Source: Anopheles merus
Lineage: Eukaryota; Arthropoda; Insecta; Diptera; Culicidae
Assembly (NCBI RefSeq): GCF_017562075.2
Contig: NC_054082.1
Coordinates: 13,331,286 to 13,395,285 of the forward strand
DNA length: 64,000 nucleotides
Direction: 5' to 3'
The notes under the pieces are model-generated. The model made no database searches. It was given only the letters and a program-made list of their open reading frames with translations, and had not been told where the DNA came from. Within the stretch, counting starts at the first letter, position 1. Each line of letters opens with the position of its first letter. Position numbers and translations under genes: made by a program. Positions 33,201 through 45,759 of the stretch are shown one piece after another.

Positions 33201-36200
33201 CTCCTGTGTGTTGTTCCTGCCAATATTTGCTGCTGTCCTCATCCTTTGCTCTCTTTCGTTCATTAATTTATCTGTTATTTTTTTTTTTTACTTTCCTTCT
33301 GATGTCATTTCATGATCGCTTCTCTTCCATTTTAATAATCACCGTTCGTTTGCTCTATTTCATGAGCGTTTCTTTCTTTCGTTCTTTTTTAATTGCTTTC
33401 GTGGTCTTCTTCTTTTTGTGCAGCGACACCACTGCCAACACCACTGAGCCTCATGTTCACCATGTGCGTGTGTGTGCAGCACACATACAGTCGAGAGAGA
33501 TAGAACAAGACAGAAGGAGCATAGCAAGATCGAACATTTTCTTTAGATTGCTGCTAGACTGTTGCTGTAACCATTTCGGTTTTCTCATTCCATCCCATTC
33601 CAGCGGGCCATCAACAATGTGTTGCTTTTCCGAGAATTTTGCCCATTCCCAGCTGCCGCCAGCGAATGGATTCGTTGCAATAGCACATTATTATTTTCTT
33701 TCTTTCATTTTTTGTTTGTCCTAGAAGCATGAGTAGCGCTGCACGAGAAACGGGAAACTAAAAGATAAATGCGACGCAAACAACGGTGCTGCTGCAAGCT
33801 GTGAGAGCACAAATTTATGATTCGGAATAACAATCTTAATGACTTGCATGGTTGAATTTTGTGGAAGAGCTTTGCGAAGCGCATTTGTTTTTCTGGCCCC
33901 CCGTAATCCCGGTGGATGTGCAAGATTCGAAAATTTACTAGCAAAATATGAAAATGATCACTTCACTTCTACAACTCGATGGTGTGCAGCGTGTTTCAAA
34001 TTTATGCTTCAAATATGGTAAAACGCTCGGGGCAGCAGCCGTCAACCGCTTTTCTAAAATCACAACACATTCCAGCAAACGCTTCCTCGTTTCGCTCTTT
34101 GCGCTGTGTGTTGTACATTGTCGATGCGTTTGTTTTATCACTTTTATCTCTGCTGCTTTCCACATCAGCATTACGCCCGGTTTCTTGTTCTTCCGACGCG
34201 TTAGATAAGCGTTTATAAAATCACATTACGCGTTTGGTGCGTTTTGGACACACTGCGCACACAATAGGGCTTAAAACCAGCCACGGTGACAGGACGCACC
34301 ACGGGCAGTAAGAAGTAGAAAATTATATTTATTATTTTTTGCCCTTTGTTCTCTTCCCATTTCCTTTACCTCCCGCGTGTTTCGTCTCGCCAGTCCCCGC
34401 GCCCGCTCCCTTTTCGCTTGTCCTTCTTTTTTTTCTGGTCTTCCTCCCTGTGTCCTTTTGCTGCCTGATGAAAAACAGCACTTTACCGAACAACACACCC
34501 ACAACTTTCAAGCTTTTGTGTCCCGTATACACCCTCACACGCACAGCTACACAGCACAAATAAGCTTCGCTTTGCAATGTGTTTTACGCATTCGCTTCTC
34601 CACTCCGCTTCGTCCGCTTATCTATCTTTCGTCCCTGTTGCTTCTCGTTGCTCTTCCCCTTCCCAACCCGATGGAATCTGATCCTCTGCGTGATCCTTCT
34701 TCGTTTTGCTGCTGTCGTTGCCGTTGTTGGTCCTGGCAATAGCATCTTATTCCAATGGCAGGACGAACACACGTGCAGCACCGGTGCCGTCATAAAAGCT
34801 GGCTGAACATAAATAAAGAAAAAAAAAGTACAAAGCAAAATCGGCAAAGGACAAACGAAGCACAAACGCAAACGGTGCAGCAGAAAATCAAAACGAACGC
34901 ACACAAGCGAACGAATAATACCAATCGCTGGTACGCTGGAAAAATCGTCGTGTACAGTTTGAAGAAAAATGATGAAATGGTGAACACACACCGTACCAGA
35001 GGGACGAAGATTAAACACGCAGCAAAAATCGAGATAAATGCGAATAATCGTAAAAAGAGGATGGAAAGGAACAAAACACATTAGCACAGCGCGTCGCACA
35101 GGATTCGACAGGAAAGGCAGTAGAAGAAACTGCTTAAAGTGCCTCTAGTGTGTGTGTGTGTGCTGCGTGTGAGTGCGCAGGAAGAAACACGAAACAATCA
35201 TAGATCAGAGTAAAGTATCTCGCGCATAGACGCATAGGAGGAAAGGAATGGCAGTTTTTAAAAAGGAATTGAGAAAAAAAAACACGAAATGAGGAAAAAC
35301 ATGAGAACCATGGGAAGCACTTCGGGTTTTGGGCGGATGAAAAAAGAAAAGAAATGGATGTGTTCTGCACGCCAGCGTCTGTGCCGAGTGCTCTTGTCAT
35401 TCGCCGAGATGGAGATGAATTGACACGACAGGATAATGGGCAAAACTGTGGAATGTACTAAATCCTTCACTATCGCACTTCTCCTGCACTGCGAACGGGT
35501 GTTTTCTTTTTTTTTTACCCGAAACCGATCTCATCTTTACGATCTCGCCTGTTCAACAAAATCATTTGCTAATTCTTTTTTTGTGCAGCCTTGTTTGGCT
35601 CAATTTTTGGTAAAATTCCACACCGATTCTCTAGCGTCCCATTGCAATCCTTCCTTACATCTTGAGAGAGAGAAAAAAAAAATCCCTTCTGCATGCATGA
35701 GCGATAAGCGGGTGGATTTCGATTGAGAGGGAAAGAAAGGAAAAGGATATTTTTAATTACCCCGTTCAGAGGGGCATAATAAATTGCTCTACCGACCGAA
35801 GGGTGCTCGCTCTGTATCAATTCAACATAATAACGCCAGGGAGAAAGCTCCCATAGATTAAGCCAAGTGACAGATTGATGGGAAACCTAATCCAAACGTA
35901 GCTTTGGGCCGCGCTGGACGAAGAAGGAGAGCGGGTGAGACATGTTTAATAAGCCCCCGCACATTATCTATCCACCACGCAGCACGATTTATGCTGTCAG
36001 AAATGTCAGAAAGTCGCCTGCGGGGTTCGTATTCTCTGCTATCATCGCAATCGAGTCCCCGCGTACGCCTTAACACGCCAGGTGAGGTTCTAGAGAGAGA
36101 GAAAGAAAAAAAAGGATAGAAGATACTATGGACGTAAGCAGCATACAAAAGCAGTGCAGGAGAGGTCGCAAGCGAACCAAACGGGGGAGTTGTGTAATTC

Positions 36201-37659
36201 ACAAAATGATCAAAGACTTGATTTCGATTACTTTACTCAATTTCTTTCACTGCAAGAGGAACTAATTCAGCCGTGAGAGAGACGGTGTGTGTGAGGGAGA
36301 AAGAGTGAGAAACGAAAAAAAAGGATATGAAATGATAGCGTCGCAATTTGGTACATTTAGCACTCCATTAGCGTAATACGATTTCATCGCAAGTCCTTCA
36401 AACAAGTACGAGCCACTTGCAAATCGAAACCCGAGAGCCGAAAATAATAGAATGCGAAATACTTTAAAAGCAACCGTCTGGCTCCTTCTCCCCGCGGGAA
36501 GCACTGCATTACCATCCGCACCGGGCAAGCGTTCCGGGAAAGCATTACATTATTCCTTTTTACATCACGCGAAGCCTGCTAGACTGGGCTAGGCTGGCTG
36601 GCGGTCGACTTCAATAGTATCCTTCGCTTCATGCTTTGCTGGGCTGTTTTTTTCCCTCCTTCCCCTGTCTGTCTCTTTATTCTGAGCACTCGATGTCCAG
36701 GCTTTTCATAGAATTCAACTCAACCGTAGCGCAGCGGGAATTAGACGCCAGGCCAGGCTTTGGGCTCGGCCGGGGCCTTGGTTTCATTACAGCTTCAGCT
36801 TCCAGAGTGGACAAAGAATGTGCTGGACATACAACTAGTGTGCGTACTTTATCAAATGTGTTCTACAGTTGAAAAGGAGGATATTCTGGTACGTTGTAAT
36901 GACAGTGGACGTTGAAAATGACTTTAAGGCTTCAGGTTTGATCATTTGAGGAATCAATATTCGGTACATTGAAATCCTACATCGTCCAAACACACTCTCA
37001 AAACAGCGAAGAAGCGAATTGATCCTACAAATCGTGTGCTCTCACTTTCCTTCTGTCAACAGTTTCTAATTCCGATGCAATCACACAAATCTCCATCTAG
37101 CTTTCGATCTCGAAGCTTGCCAGTGATATAGAACCACCCAATGTCGATAACTTTCCGTTCCAAGAGCCCTCCGCCGCCTATCTAGGCCTCCAGCGGAGAG
37201 TGAAGAGTGCCTGGAAGCTCCTCCAATCCAAGCCAATAATTCAACCTTTCCACAGCGTAGTACAAGTTAATTTGATCCTCCTCGGCTTATCCATCGACTT
37301 CTCTGGCGAGATCGTAGAAAAAAAAACAACAACAACAACACCAAAGCCCGTACATCGCTCGCTCCCCATCTCCCTCGCACGGGGCTCACGGTCGCATGAC
37401 ACGGTCACCATAAATGTCACCATCGTCCGGCCGGTAACACACTGCCGAGCAATGGTAGCAACTGGTAGCATATTGAACCGAACCGAGCCACGGACGACCG
37501 ACGGGGCCGGCTACGTTCTCCGACCGAGAGTCTTCCTCGCCAGCGTCGTATCGTTTTATTTTACACACGATCAAGCACGCCTTGTAGCAGTAGATTAAGA
37601 TAGTCTGCGCCGCGATAATGGGTGCGAGGTGGCTCTCGCTTTGCTGCTTTGCGGGATAC

Positions 37660-37660
<1 letters not shown>

Positions 37661-37700
<40 letters not shown>
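37661..37700. repeat. CTG trinucleotide repeat, about 13 units
   Basis: A perfect (TGC)13 tract. On the - strand it reads CAG and would give polyglutamine within an open frame that contains MPTHKIWSSIRWEGK just before the glutamines. No supporting splice pattern was found. Confidence 0.9.
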
Positions 37701-37701
<1 letters not shown>

Positions 37702-37789
37702 CCCTTCCCAACGAATGCTGCTCCATATCTTGTGCGTCGGCATTAAACAGCTTGGATTTAATCGACCGGCAGCGTACAGATAGACCAGA

Positions 37790-37810
37790 CAGCAGCAGCA
37801 GCAGCAGCAG
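37790..37810. repeat. CAG trinucleotide repeat, 7 units
   Basis: (CAG)7 lies 89 bp after the CTG tract, in opposite sense to it. The two tracts could pair as a long imperfect hairpin in single-stranded DNA or RNA. Confidence 0.9.
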
Positions 37811-39329
37811 AAGGATTTAAAGAAAATCCAAACAACCGAGCCAGGCGCTTTAGCGAGAGCAAAAGAGAACGCACAGAGCGAAAGCACCGAAAAGCGACAT
37901 TAGATGCGAACGGGCTGACACACACACACACAAACACACACGCACCAAGGGATATGGCGAGCACAATGAATGTGTAATCTGATATCATTGATAATTTATA
38001 TTCCGCACCGACACGCCACCAGCACGGCAGCAGCTTCGGGAGTTACATTAGTCTAAAAGCGGTTGTCCAAAAAGTAGGAAGAGGCCGAACAAAAAAACAC
38101 ACACACACACACACCACACGAGGAAATAGACGACGAAACGGAGAGCTCCCGCAACTCCAGCAAAACTGCACCGAGTGATGTTGGTCAGGGAAATCCTCGT
38201 CCGTGTTTGCGTTTGTTTCACGGTCTTCCTCTGGCTCGAACGCTGTCAACCGAACGCGATCAGCATATGAATCAACGCCTCGAGCCTAGAACGGTATGGA
38301 TGTGTACCAGCTCGTGTGTGTGTGTTTTTTTATTCAGCGATTTCTTATTTGAAGCTTTTCCTGAGTTTAAACAAAAACGCAGAAACTTTGCAAGCTTCCA
38401 AAGCTTAATGATTCCCTACAAGAAGTGACATTTATCTTCTTTCCCTGGTGGCCTACTCCATAGATCTTGCGAAACAACTTAAGACAGCACAAACACGTCA
38501 GCTAATTATATGCTAGCTGACCGATTAACGAGCCCAAACCTCTAGCACCCAGTTTGTGGTCTGAGCCGCGTCCACGGCAACTGGATCGCAGCTCAGAGAA
38601 GACTTATTGCCACTGTCGCGTTGCTACTTTCGGTCCGCTACTGCCACCGGCTTCCCCCACCTTAGCAGAAGCTTTCCCGAACCCGCCGGGAGTTTGATTT
38701 CAATCTCAAGCTGTTCGCGTACCGGGAAGTAACGCGACTCCCAAAAAAACACTCCGTCGCCCGTGCGGTGGACGAATGGACGTGTACCACACGCACTGCT
38801 GCCTCGGCCTCGGCACGCCACACCGCCCGGCCGCGCACGCAAACCGCGCGAGGCAGATGAACTTTAAATTTGTCCGCCTATTGATTGATTGACGGCGGAG
38901 CAAATCTGGAGCAACAACTCCAATAGACCTCCGGAGTTTTGCCGTGCCGCTTGGACCATCATCGACGCGGTGTGTCGCGACGTTGTGTGCGACGGCTGAT
39001 TCTGTTACGCACCAGCTCTCCCGGGTTCGTTCGCGTTACCGGTTCGCTCTGTGTTTGGTCGCACCGGTGCATGCCGGTGGGCCGTATGCCGGTGGTGTCC
39101 TTCCAGACCGGTGGTGTCCAGTGTCAGCGACGTTTTGCGATTGTGTCGATTATGATGTTACACATCCCGCTACCCTCCAGCACACCCTCCAGCTCAATCT
39201 GTCAATTTTCATTTCTCTTCGTGACAGGTTTTTTTTCCTCCACCTTCCAGTTTCCCCTTTTGTCCAGCGCTGCTAAAACACTACCCGACATCTGAGACAT
39301 TGGAGATTTTCGGGCTTGACTTGCTGACA

Positions 39330-42300
39330 ATGTTGTGCCGTCGCATGCGTTTGACCGAGCGCCATCTTCAACCGCCCAGAGAACCGCTGGAAGGTCCGAT
39401 CGTACGGCCCTGTACAGCACGGAAACTGATGAACCTGGACACTGCCACAAGCAATAGCAACCACAGCACCAACACCACCGCAACGACGACCAACGACGCA
39501 AGCAGTGCACCGCACCCAACCATCACCATTCCAACGGGAGACGATACCGGGACAACCTGCGAGGGACAACCGTTTTCACCACGTGGGAGGTAGATGCTTT
39601 GTTTCTTAGCTCATCCATCGATACTGCAATTATTTTTGCTTGCTTTCCCGTGTTTTTTTTTCGGGCAACTTTTTGCAATGCTCACCTAATCTCCCTGATC
39701 TTTTTCCTACCTGCACCACCTGCCTGTGCATGTGATCCTTCAAAAGCTTCATTATTAGTTCCTTTCCATTTCTCAGCGTTGGGTTCCCTTTTTTCAATTT
39801 TGGTACACAGTGTTTGGCAACAAGTTTTGCAACCACATCCGTCGGATAGGAGAGAACCCAAATGTGTCAACCAACGAGATCGAGGTGGCAAGGCCTCGAT
39901 CGAAGGGACATGTTTTGGTAATTTATCTCATTTCACTGCGTACGACTCCAGAGACCTCTATTGTCCCTGGTCGCACGCACGCTCTGTATAATGTCTTGCA
40001 TTATAGCACGTTTCATGGATTAGAGCACCTAAGACATCATACCACATTGCCTGCCACACATTCGACAACGACCTCAAAACAATAAAGTAATAAGAGCACA
40101 GCACCGTGTACCGTAAGCGCTTTTCTCTCGCAGCTGTTTCTGCTTAGGAAGTTAACAAAAAAAAAACCAAAGAAATTCAAACTTTACGTCACTACCGCTG
40201 ACCACCGGGTCTATCTGTTCGGCTTGCCTACGAACCTAAAGCCTCCGACTTATCATTATTATGCTAATCGGTTTATGGCACACCAACTGGCAGAATTTAT
40301 GGCCACTCTCACAGCCTCCCAGGGCTGCCCGAGTGCGCACTGTTGGTGGCTGCACCAATCATCCCGCACAGGGCTTTAAATTAATTAGATTAGATTTCTA
40401 TCGTGCGTTCTGCAAAATGTAAAAGTGGAGTGTGAGTGTTGTCTCCGGTGGGCTATAGGGCACAAGATCTTCGAGGAGCGCAACAGCACGAACCGCACCG
40501 GAGGAGAACGGCAAAGCCAAACGAAGCACTCTAGTGTGATGCAACGGTAACAAGAGCAAGATGGATGTCGTGCTGCAGGCTGGCGATGAATGTAGGAACA
40601 CCATCACGGAAGGAAAGTAACGTGACCTTCTGGTTCGGGGAAGATTGGTACGGGTCGGTGCAGATAAGAAATGATTTAATTTATGAAATTTCTTACACGA
40701 ATGGTGGAGCTAGACCTAGCGAACATCATTTCGCATAAACAAAATTTAGCCAGAAAGCATGCTTCCTTCTACTTTTTCGTGTACAAAAGCATGGGGTTTG
40801 TCTATTCCTTTGCAAAGATGATGGAAGATAACTATTGCAGAAGACGGACTTTGCAGGAGATGAAGCGATAGGCCACATATGTTTGTAGAAATACTTGAAA
40901 TCTTTGAACATGCGAAAACAAAAAGCTCCTATTTCTTAATATTTGCTGAGCCTTATTTGATTGATGAAACAACTTCATAAATTTCAACCTAAATATACGT
41001 ACATCTTTGCGATTTCTATTGCTCGTCTAGACATTGAGTATTAAATTTTAATAACGTCCCATTGATTTCTCCATGCAGACAATCGTAAATCATGGAAACA
41101 TTTATTTAAAAGCTATCTAACCATCCTCATTTACCCAGAAAACTATTTTCCATTTATTACACACAACACTAAGGTTGATTAGGATGCGACGATCACTAAA
41201 GACCTCCTCTAGACCACATCGTAAACCATTCACTGTCATGCGAGTTGCTGATTAAATTGATCTGCTAAACTCGACTTACAAAAACAGACCGAAGACCGAA
41301 CATCATGTCAATCATAAACATAAACGCTATTGTCTACCTTTCCTAGCATGTCCTCGCCAAACCCCGATACCTGTCCCGACCGATCACCATTCCATCAGAT
41401 GAAGTACATTCGCGAAATGCGCCATTCGGACCGCAGCAAAAACTAGGAGATATTGGAAGTTTGCGAAATGAGCGATTCCACACCCCAAAACTTCCTCTTT
41501 CTTTCCCACCGCCCGCGCACACCAAAACCAAACCAACCACACGCGATGAGCTTTAATTAGGATCGAGCATAAAATTGATAGGAACCCACGGAACTATCCC
41601 CTTTTCCCGTCCCTCGACTCCTCCGACACTTCCCGGAGAGATATCGGATCTATGCACCGGCGCGAAGGCAAATCTTCTAACCGGTGCCATATCATTTCGC
41701 GGCCAGCAGCGTTACGGCCTTTGATTTCGGGCCTTCTCGGGGGTTTCACGCCCACCCTACCCACCCTCCCTTTGCTGTGCATGTGTTTTTGTACGTATAT
41801 TATCCAATTTCGCTTCATTTCCTGCAATTTATTAGCCCTCGCCGATCATAATGCGCTCTTTGCGGGACTACAAATCTATTTCGGGCACTAAATCAAACGG
41901 GGCCAAATAAAAGGGTGGTGTCTTTTATTTCTCGCCCATCTTCCCGTGTCTTCCTCCCGTCACCGTGCACCCGTCGTCTCGCCATCCGGCCGACACTGCG
42001 GATCAGTGTCGGGGGAAACGCGTAGATTTCTGGAAAACGGCTCTTGCACTGCCTCGCGATGGAAAATAATAAAATCAAGCAAACGTACCATTTAACCAAA
42101 GCGGAGCCGCCGCCGTCTGGCTGAGCATTCTCCGGTCCATCCCCGAAGTGCCGTGGTCTAGGACGATAAGGGTGTACCACTCAAACGCCACGCCACGCCA
42201 GCAGGCGACGGGCGCGCCAGTTCGCGAGAACAATATTCACGCAGTAGAGAGCGAGAGGGGAAAAAAAATAAGGAACTATAACGCAACATATCTATAACTC

Positions 42301-45300
42301 GGTCTAACGTTCGCACGCGCGCATGTGTGCACATACCCTGTTTCCCATGCGGCTAGCCGCGAACGATCGCAGAACCATCGGGGCGGCATCGTTTGATTCC
42401 CAAAATTTGATAGCCAATATAGCGCATTCATATAATTAAAAATTTATGTAAATAAGATCTGACGCTTGCTCGCATGTGGTGGGACCAAGGGAGTGTATAT
42501 CACAGGCGGACAGTTGTTCCATCCACACACACACACACACACAGCCCCGATTCGCGAACGTGTGTGTCCGACTAGCCGGCTGAGCCCGTATGTCAAACGC
42601 CAACGGGTTGTTGTGGTTGCGTTATTACGTTTTTTTATTTTTATTTCAGCTTTTTTGTCCATTTCGTTTTCGTTTCACATCCAGCGCTATGGCGCAAACA
42701 CCCCTATGGGAGGGTCGTCGGCAGGGGATGTTTAATTCCTTGCAGCATCACTCAACAGTTTCGCGACTTGTTTTCGCGTGTGTGGCGTTACGCTTCCACT
42801 TCCAACGGACCGGTGTACCGTTGTGCATTTGAATTTGGCTGTTTTCCACCGTTCACAGCACGGCCACAGTTCCACAGTCGCGTTGGACCTCCTATTCTCA
42901 GTTCCGAGAACGGGTCAGCATGCGCATCGACCCTTGCAACCCTCTCTGCATGAACCACGGTGGCGCATCACACGGTCCGCTAACTAATGAAGCTAGGATT
43001 TTTGCCCAAAGTACAACAGAAATCTTAGAAAAATACAACACAAAAAAGTCCACCAAACAACCGAACACGCCACGCTGTCCACGGTTGATCACGGCCGCGA
43101 GCGACAAACGGCTAAAACGAACGGCGATGGCGACCAACACGTATTACTAGCGTGCCTGCAGTGTTGCGTTCGTGGAGGTGGAACCGTCTGAAGGGTTCGC
43201 TCGGTAACGCTTCTTCAACTGAGAACTCAACCCCCTCGCAGCAGTAGTGTTGGGGGAGAAACATATAAAACCCTTAGCTGGCTCGTAATAGCCTCAAAAC
43301 AAATGTCAGTCGGTGGTAATTTTAGCATACGATCGTTAGGTTACGGCTTCAGTTTAGTCGGATGAAAGTGTGTCAAGTGTGTTGGAAGTAGAGCATTGGT
43401 TAATTTTAGGGTTTGAAGCATTAAAATTAACATTTGGAGCAATGTTAAAATGTTTTGCCGATAGCATGATGGTGTGTGGATGGAAGAATTCAATATCGCA
43501 AATATTGCAGAAGGATTACTAGCATCAAACCAAAGCCAAGAGAAGTTTGAGTTCTAAACGAGCCAAAAAGATGAACAGACAATTCGAGCTGAAATAGAAC
43601 CGAATAGAGACTGACTTTAGATCAAGCTTGACTTTAGTCAAACGAAACCTCCATAAGGCAATGTCTTATATCCATGCTCCATATCTTTGAAACTACCCTC
43701 AACATTCCCAAAGCCTGCAAACATCGATACCATCACACTGTGCAGCATTGCATTCCTTGCCGCTCGGTTATTCGTTCTTCGAAACGTTCCGTGAAGTTGC
43801 AGCAAACTCAACAGCAAAAAATGTCTCTCGCCTGGTATTCCCCCCATTGTTTTCGCTCATTTATGCCCATAGTATAGCATTCTTCTGTCTCTGCCGAACA
43901 TCGCGGTGGCGTAATTTCCGTGTTTATGTTTTGCAGTCTATTTTCCCCTTTGCCGACTGGGGTTTCGTCCTGCCGTAAATTGCTTCTGTCATCAACGTTG
44001 CTGCGAATCCCCGTTCTTCAATCCATTCCAATCCATGCGAAAGATACAAAGATCTCCACACCCAACATGACACGGCGTGAGTCATGTAGCCAACACCATG
44101 GGGGCCCCACGGGGAAATGACGATCGACGTTGGTGGTTCCAACTGCAAAGAGTTCGCCACCAGGTTCGCGAAATGAGCTGGCGTCGAAAGTGGACCAGCA
44201 TGGGTGACGAAATATGACAATGGACTGTGGCTCCTGGCTCAAGAAATACAGACATCGAGCAACATCTACTACTCGCAAAACATCTCATTCGCTTTCCTGT
44301 GAGCGAAATTCTCACCCTCGAGGATCGCGAATCCCAATCAAGACGGGTCCGTGTCTCTACAAAGGTACGAGTTACACCCTCCGTTGCTGACTCGTTAGGG
44401 GCGTCTGGAGTGTTGATTCATAAAAGTCCAGGAACAACGGATTGAACAAGCTGAAAACAAAACTAAAAAGCACACACACACACCAATCACCCTTCACATC
44501 CCGCACAGTTGGAGGCAGCTTTCACACGCTCCGTCCGGGACCGCTTCTTCGCGCTTCGTGGTGTGGCGTTTGATTCTCCGGCGGGGTTTCCCAAACCGTA
44601 TTCGCAAGCGGAAGAAGTTCACACACGCAAGCGCCTCGGCACGTCTTGAAAGGCGGCCGCTTGAATCGTTCTGCTGTTAATTTATACATTTTTCTTCCCT
44701 CCTCCACGTACCGCCCCACTTCCCTTCCCCTCCCGCTGCATCAAGATCATTCATGCTCTTTTTGATACAGATCGTGAAGTTATAATTTGCTCCAAAGATC
44801 ATCTTCCGCCCTCTTCTCACTCCTCTACTGCTTCCCTCTTCTCGCTGCAGGAAACTCCCCGAAGGGCCCAAAACACCGCTGGTGATCGTGAATCTGAACA
44901 TCCCGCCCGGCACGGAGACACTGGCACCGAAAAGCGCATCCCGGTCCGAGCGGCACAAGCTGCCGCACTTCTGCATGCAGTATCGCAATCTCGGCCGGCT
45001 CTGCTCAGCCCCACCGGGATGTGCGGGTGCCGGCGTGCCCACCGTCGTCGGTACGGCGGGCCCGGCAAGCGGCCTGATTCCTCAGATCTTCATCCAAAGC
45101 TTCGAGCTGCAGGATCGTCGCGCGGCGGACGGGCCGGCCGGCGCAGCGGACCACGATCAGCAGCAGGGCAGCCAGCGGTACAACATCATCACCGAGAATG
45201 ATGAGGATACGTTCGCGACGCTACTGTTGGACAACATTTCCAACATTTCGCTCGAGATGATACAGCGCCACCAGCAGAAGCTGCTCGGCACGACCGCATC

Positions 45301-45652
45301 CTCGATCACGGAGAGCCCGCTAGTGACCGGGGTGAGCGGCAGTGCGACCTGCTTCCAGCACGTCGAAGGATGCAGCAGCATGGAGCGGACGGAGAGCAAA
45401 ACGTCCACCGAGGGTCTGCTGCCGCTGGACGGTAGGATGGATTCGCATGACGAGCGAGACCGCCAGGCTAGCAGGGGACAGTCCGCCTCGGGTCCTTCGA
45501 ACGATCGGCTGGCAGTGACACCGGAAGCGGTAGACAACGATCAGAACCCGGACATTCCGGCTGGCTACCGTTCGCTCTGCTACCGTACGCCCAGCCCCAA
45601 GACGCGCCAGATCATTCGCGTGGACATCGTTACCAGCAGGGAAAAGTATTGA
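39330..45652 (+). CDS. Unrecognised 353-residue protein, two exons
   Basis: Two exons join in phase: 39330-39589 and 44851-45652, with donor AG|GTAGAT and acceptor CTCGCTGCAG. The intron is 5.26 kb. The ATG at 39330 has A at -3. The N-terminus MLCRRMRLTERHLQPPRE is basic. A Thr/Asn/Ser-rich, probably disordered stretch follows (about residues 36-80). A more ordered-looking segment spans the exon junction (KTPLVIVNLNIPPGTETL, then HKLPHFCMQYRNLGRLC). An acidic DNISNISLEMIQRHQQKLL helix and a conserved-looking tail (AGYRSLCYRTPSPKTRQI) follow. There is no signal peptide or membrane segment, so it is probably intracellular. I recognise no family. High GC at third positions and sustained openness of exon 2 support real coding. 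Upstream coding exons cannot be excluded. Confidence 0.72.
42920..43150 (+). CDS. Possible small ORF within the intron, 76 aa
   Basis: From a true ATG the frame reads MRIDPCNPLCMNHGGASHG and continues through a Lys/Thr-rich stretch to ATNTYY. No family, signal or splice support is seen. It could be a cryptic upstream exon or chance. Confidence 0.15.
   Translation: MRIDPCNPLCMNHGGASHGPLTNEARIFAQSTTEILEKYNTKKSTKQPNTPRCPRLITAASDKRLKRTAMATNTYY
43264..43310 (+). promoter_or_regulatory. Candidate core promoter (TATA box plus initiator)
   Basis: TATAAAA (43264-43270) is followed by two initiator-like sites: CCTCAAA with A about 32 bp from the first T of the box, and the better arthropod match TCAGT (43306-43310) at about 44 bp. 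The spacing to the second is longer than usual. It may drive a shorter isoform that starts inside the intron, or a separate transcript. Confidence 0.3.
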
Positions 45653-45737
45653 ACCAGGCGGGCTGGCACTCGTCCCAGACACTGTTGGATGCGAATTTGA
45701 TTGGTTGATTGGCTTTAATCGGTTCTAAAGTACGAAT

Positions 45738-45747
45738 AATAAATAAA
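45738..45747 (+). terminator. Overlapping poly(A) signals of the unrecognised gene
   Basis: AATAAATAAA holds two overlapping AATAAA hexamers, 86 bp after the stop codon. This supports the exon 2 end and strand. Confidence 0.7.
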
Positions 45748-45759
45748 CCTCGTTTAGAC

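Larger units (their letters stand above)
22730..39200. other. Long stretch without a convincing gene
   Basis: About 16 kb holds AT-rich islands, microsatellites, palindrome-like repeats at 23.0, 25.4, 27.8 and 30.2 kb, a G-rich tract at 23.9 kb and trinucleotide repeats at 37.7 kb. Base composition swings from T/C-rich (33.2-34.7 kb) to A-rich (34.8-35.4 kb). A single weak exon candidate (28982-29107) is listed separately. Non-coding RNA or large-gene introns are possible. Confidence 0.5.
39590..44850 (+). other. 5.3-kb intron of the unrecognised gene
   Basis: The donor is GTAGAT at 39590 and the acceptor TGCAG ends at 44850. The intron holds CA tracts, a candidate core promoter (43264-43310) and a 76-codon open frame (42920-43150). 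No clear exon was found, though alternative first exons are possible. Confidence 0.6.

Noticed and set aside
34755..35084. 109-codon Lys/Asn/Thr-rich + strand frame
   Set aside because: It has a real ATG, but the residues follow from A-rich composition, and no splice or poly(A) context supports it; kept only as part of the strand-switch finding.
45157..45682. Two - strand frames opposite the second exon of the 39.3-45.7 kb gene
   Set aside because: They mirror a GC-rich coding exon whose + strand frame has splice and poly(A) support.
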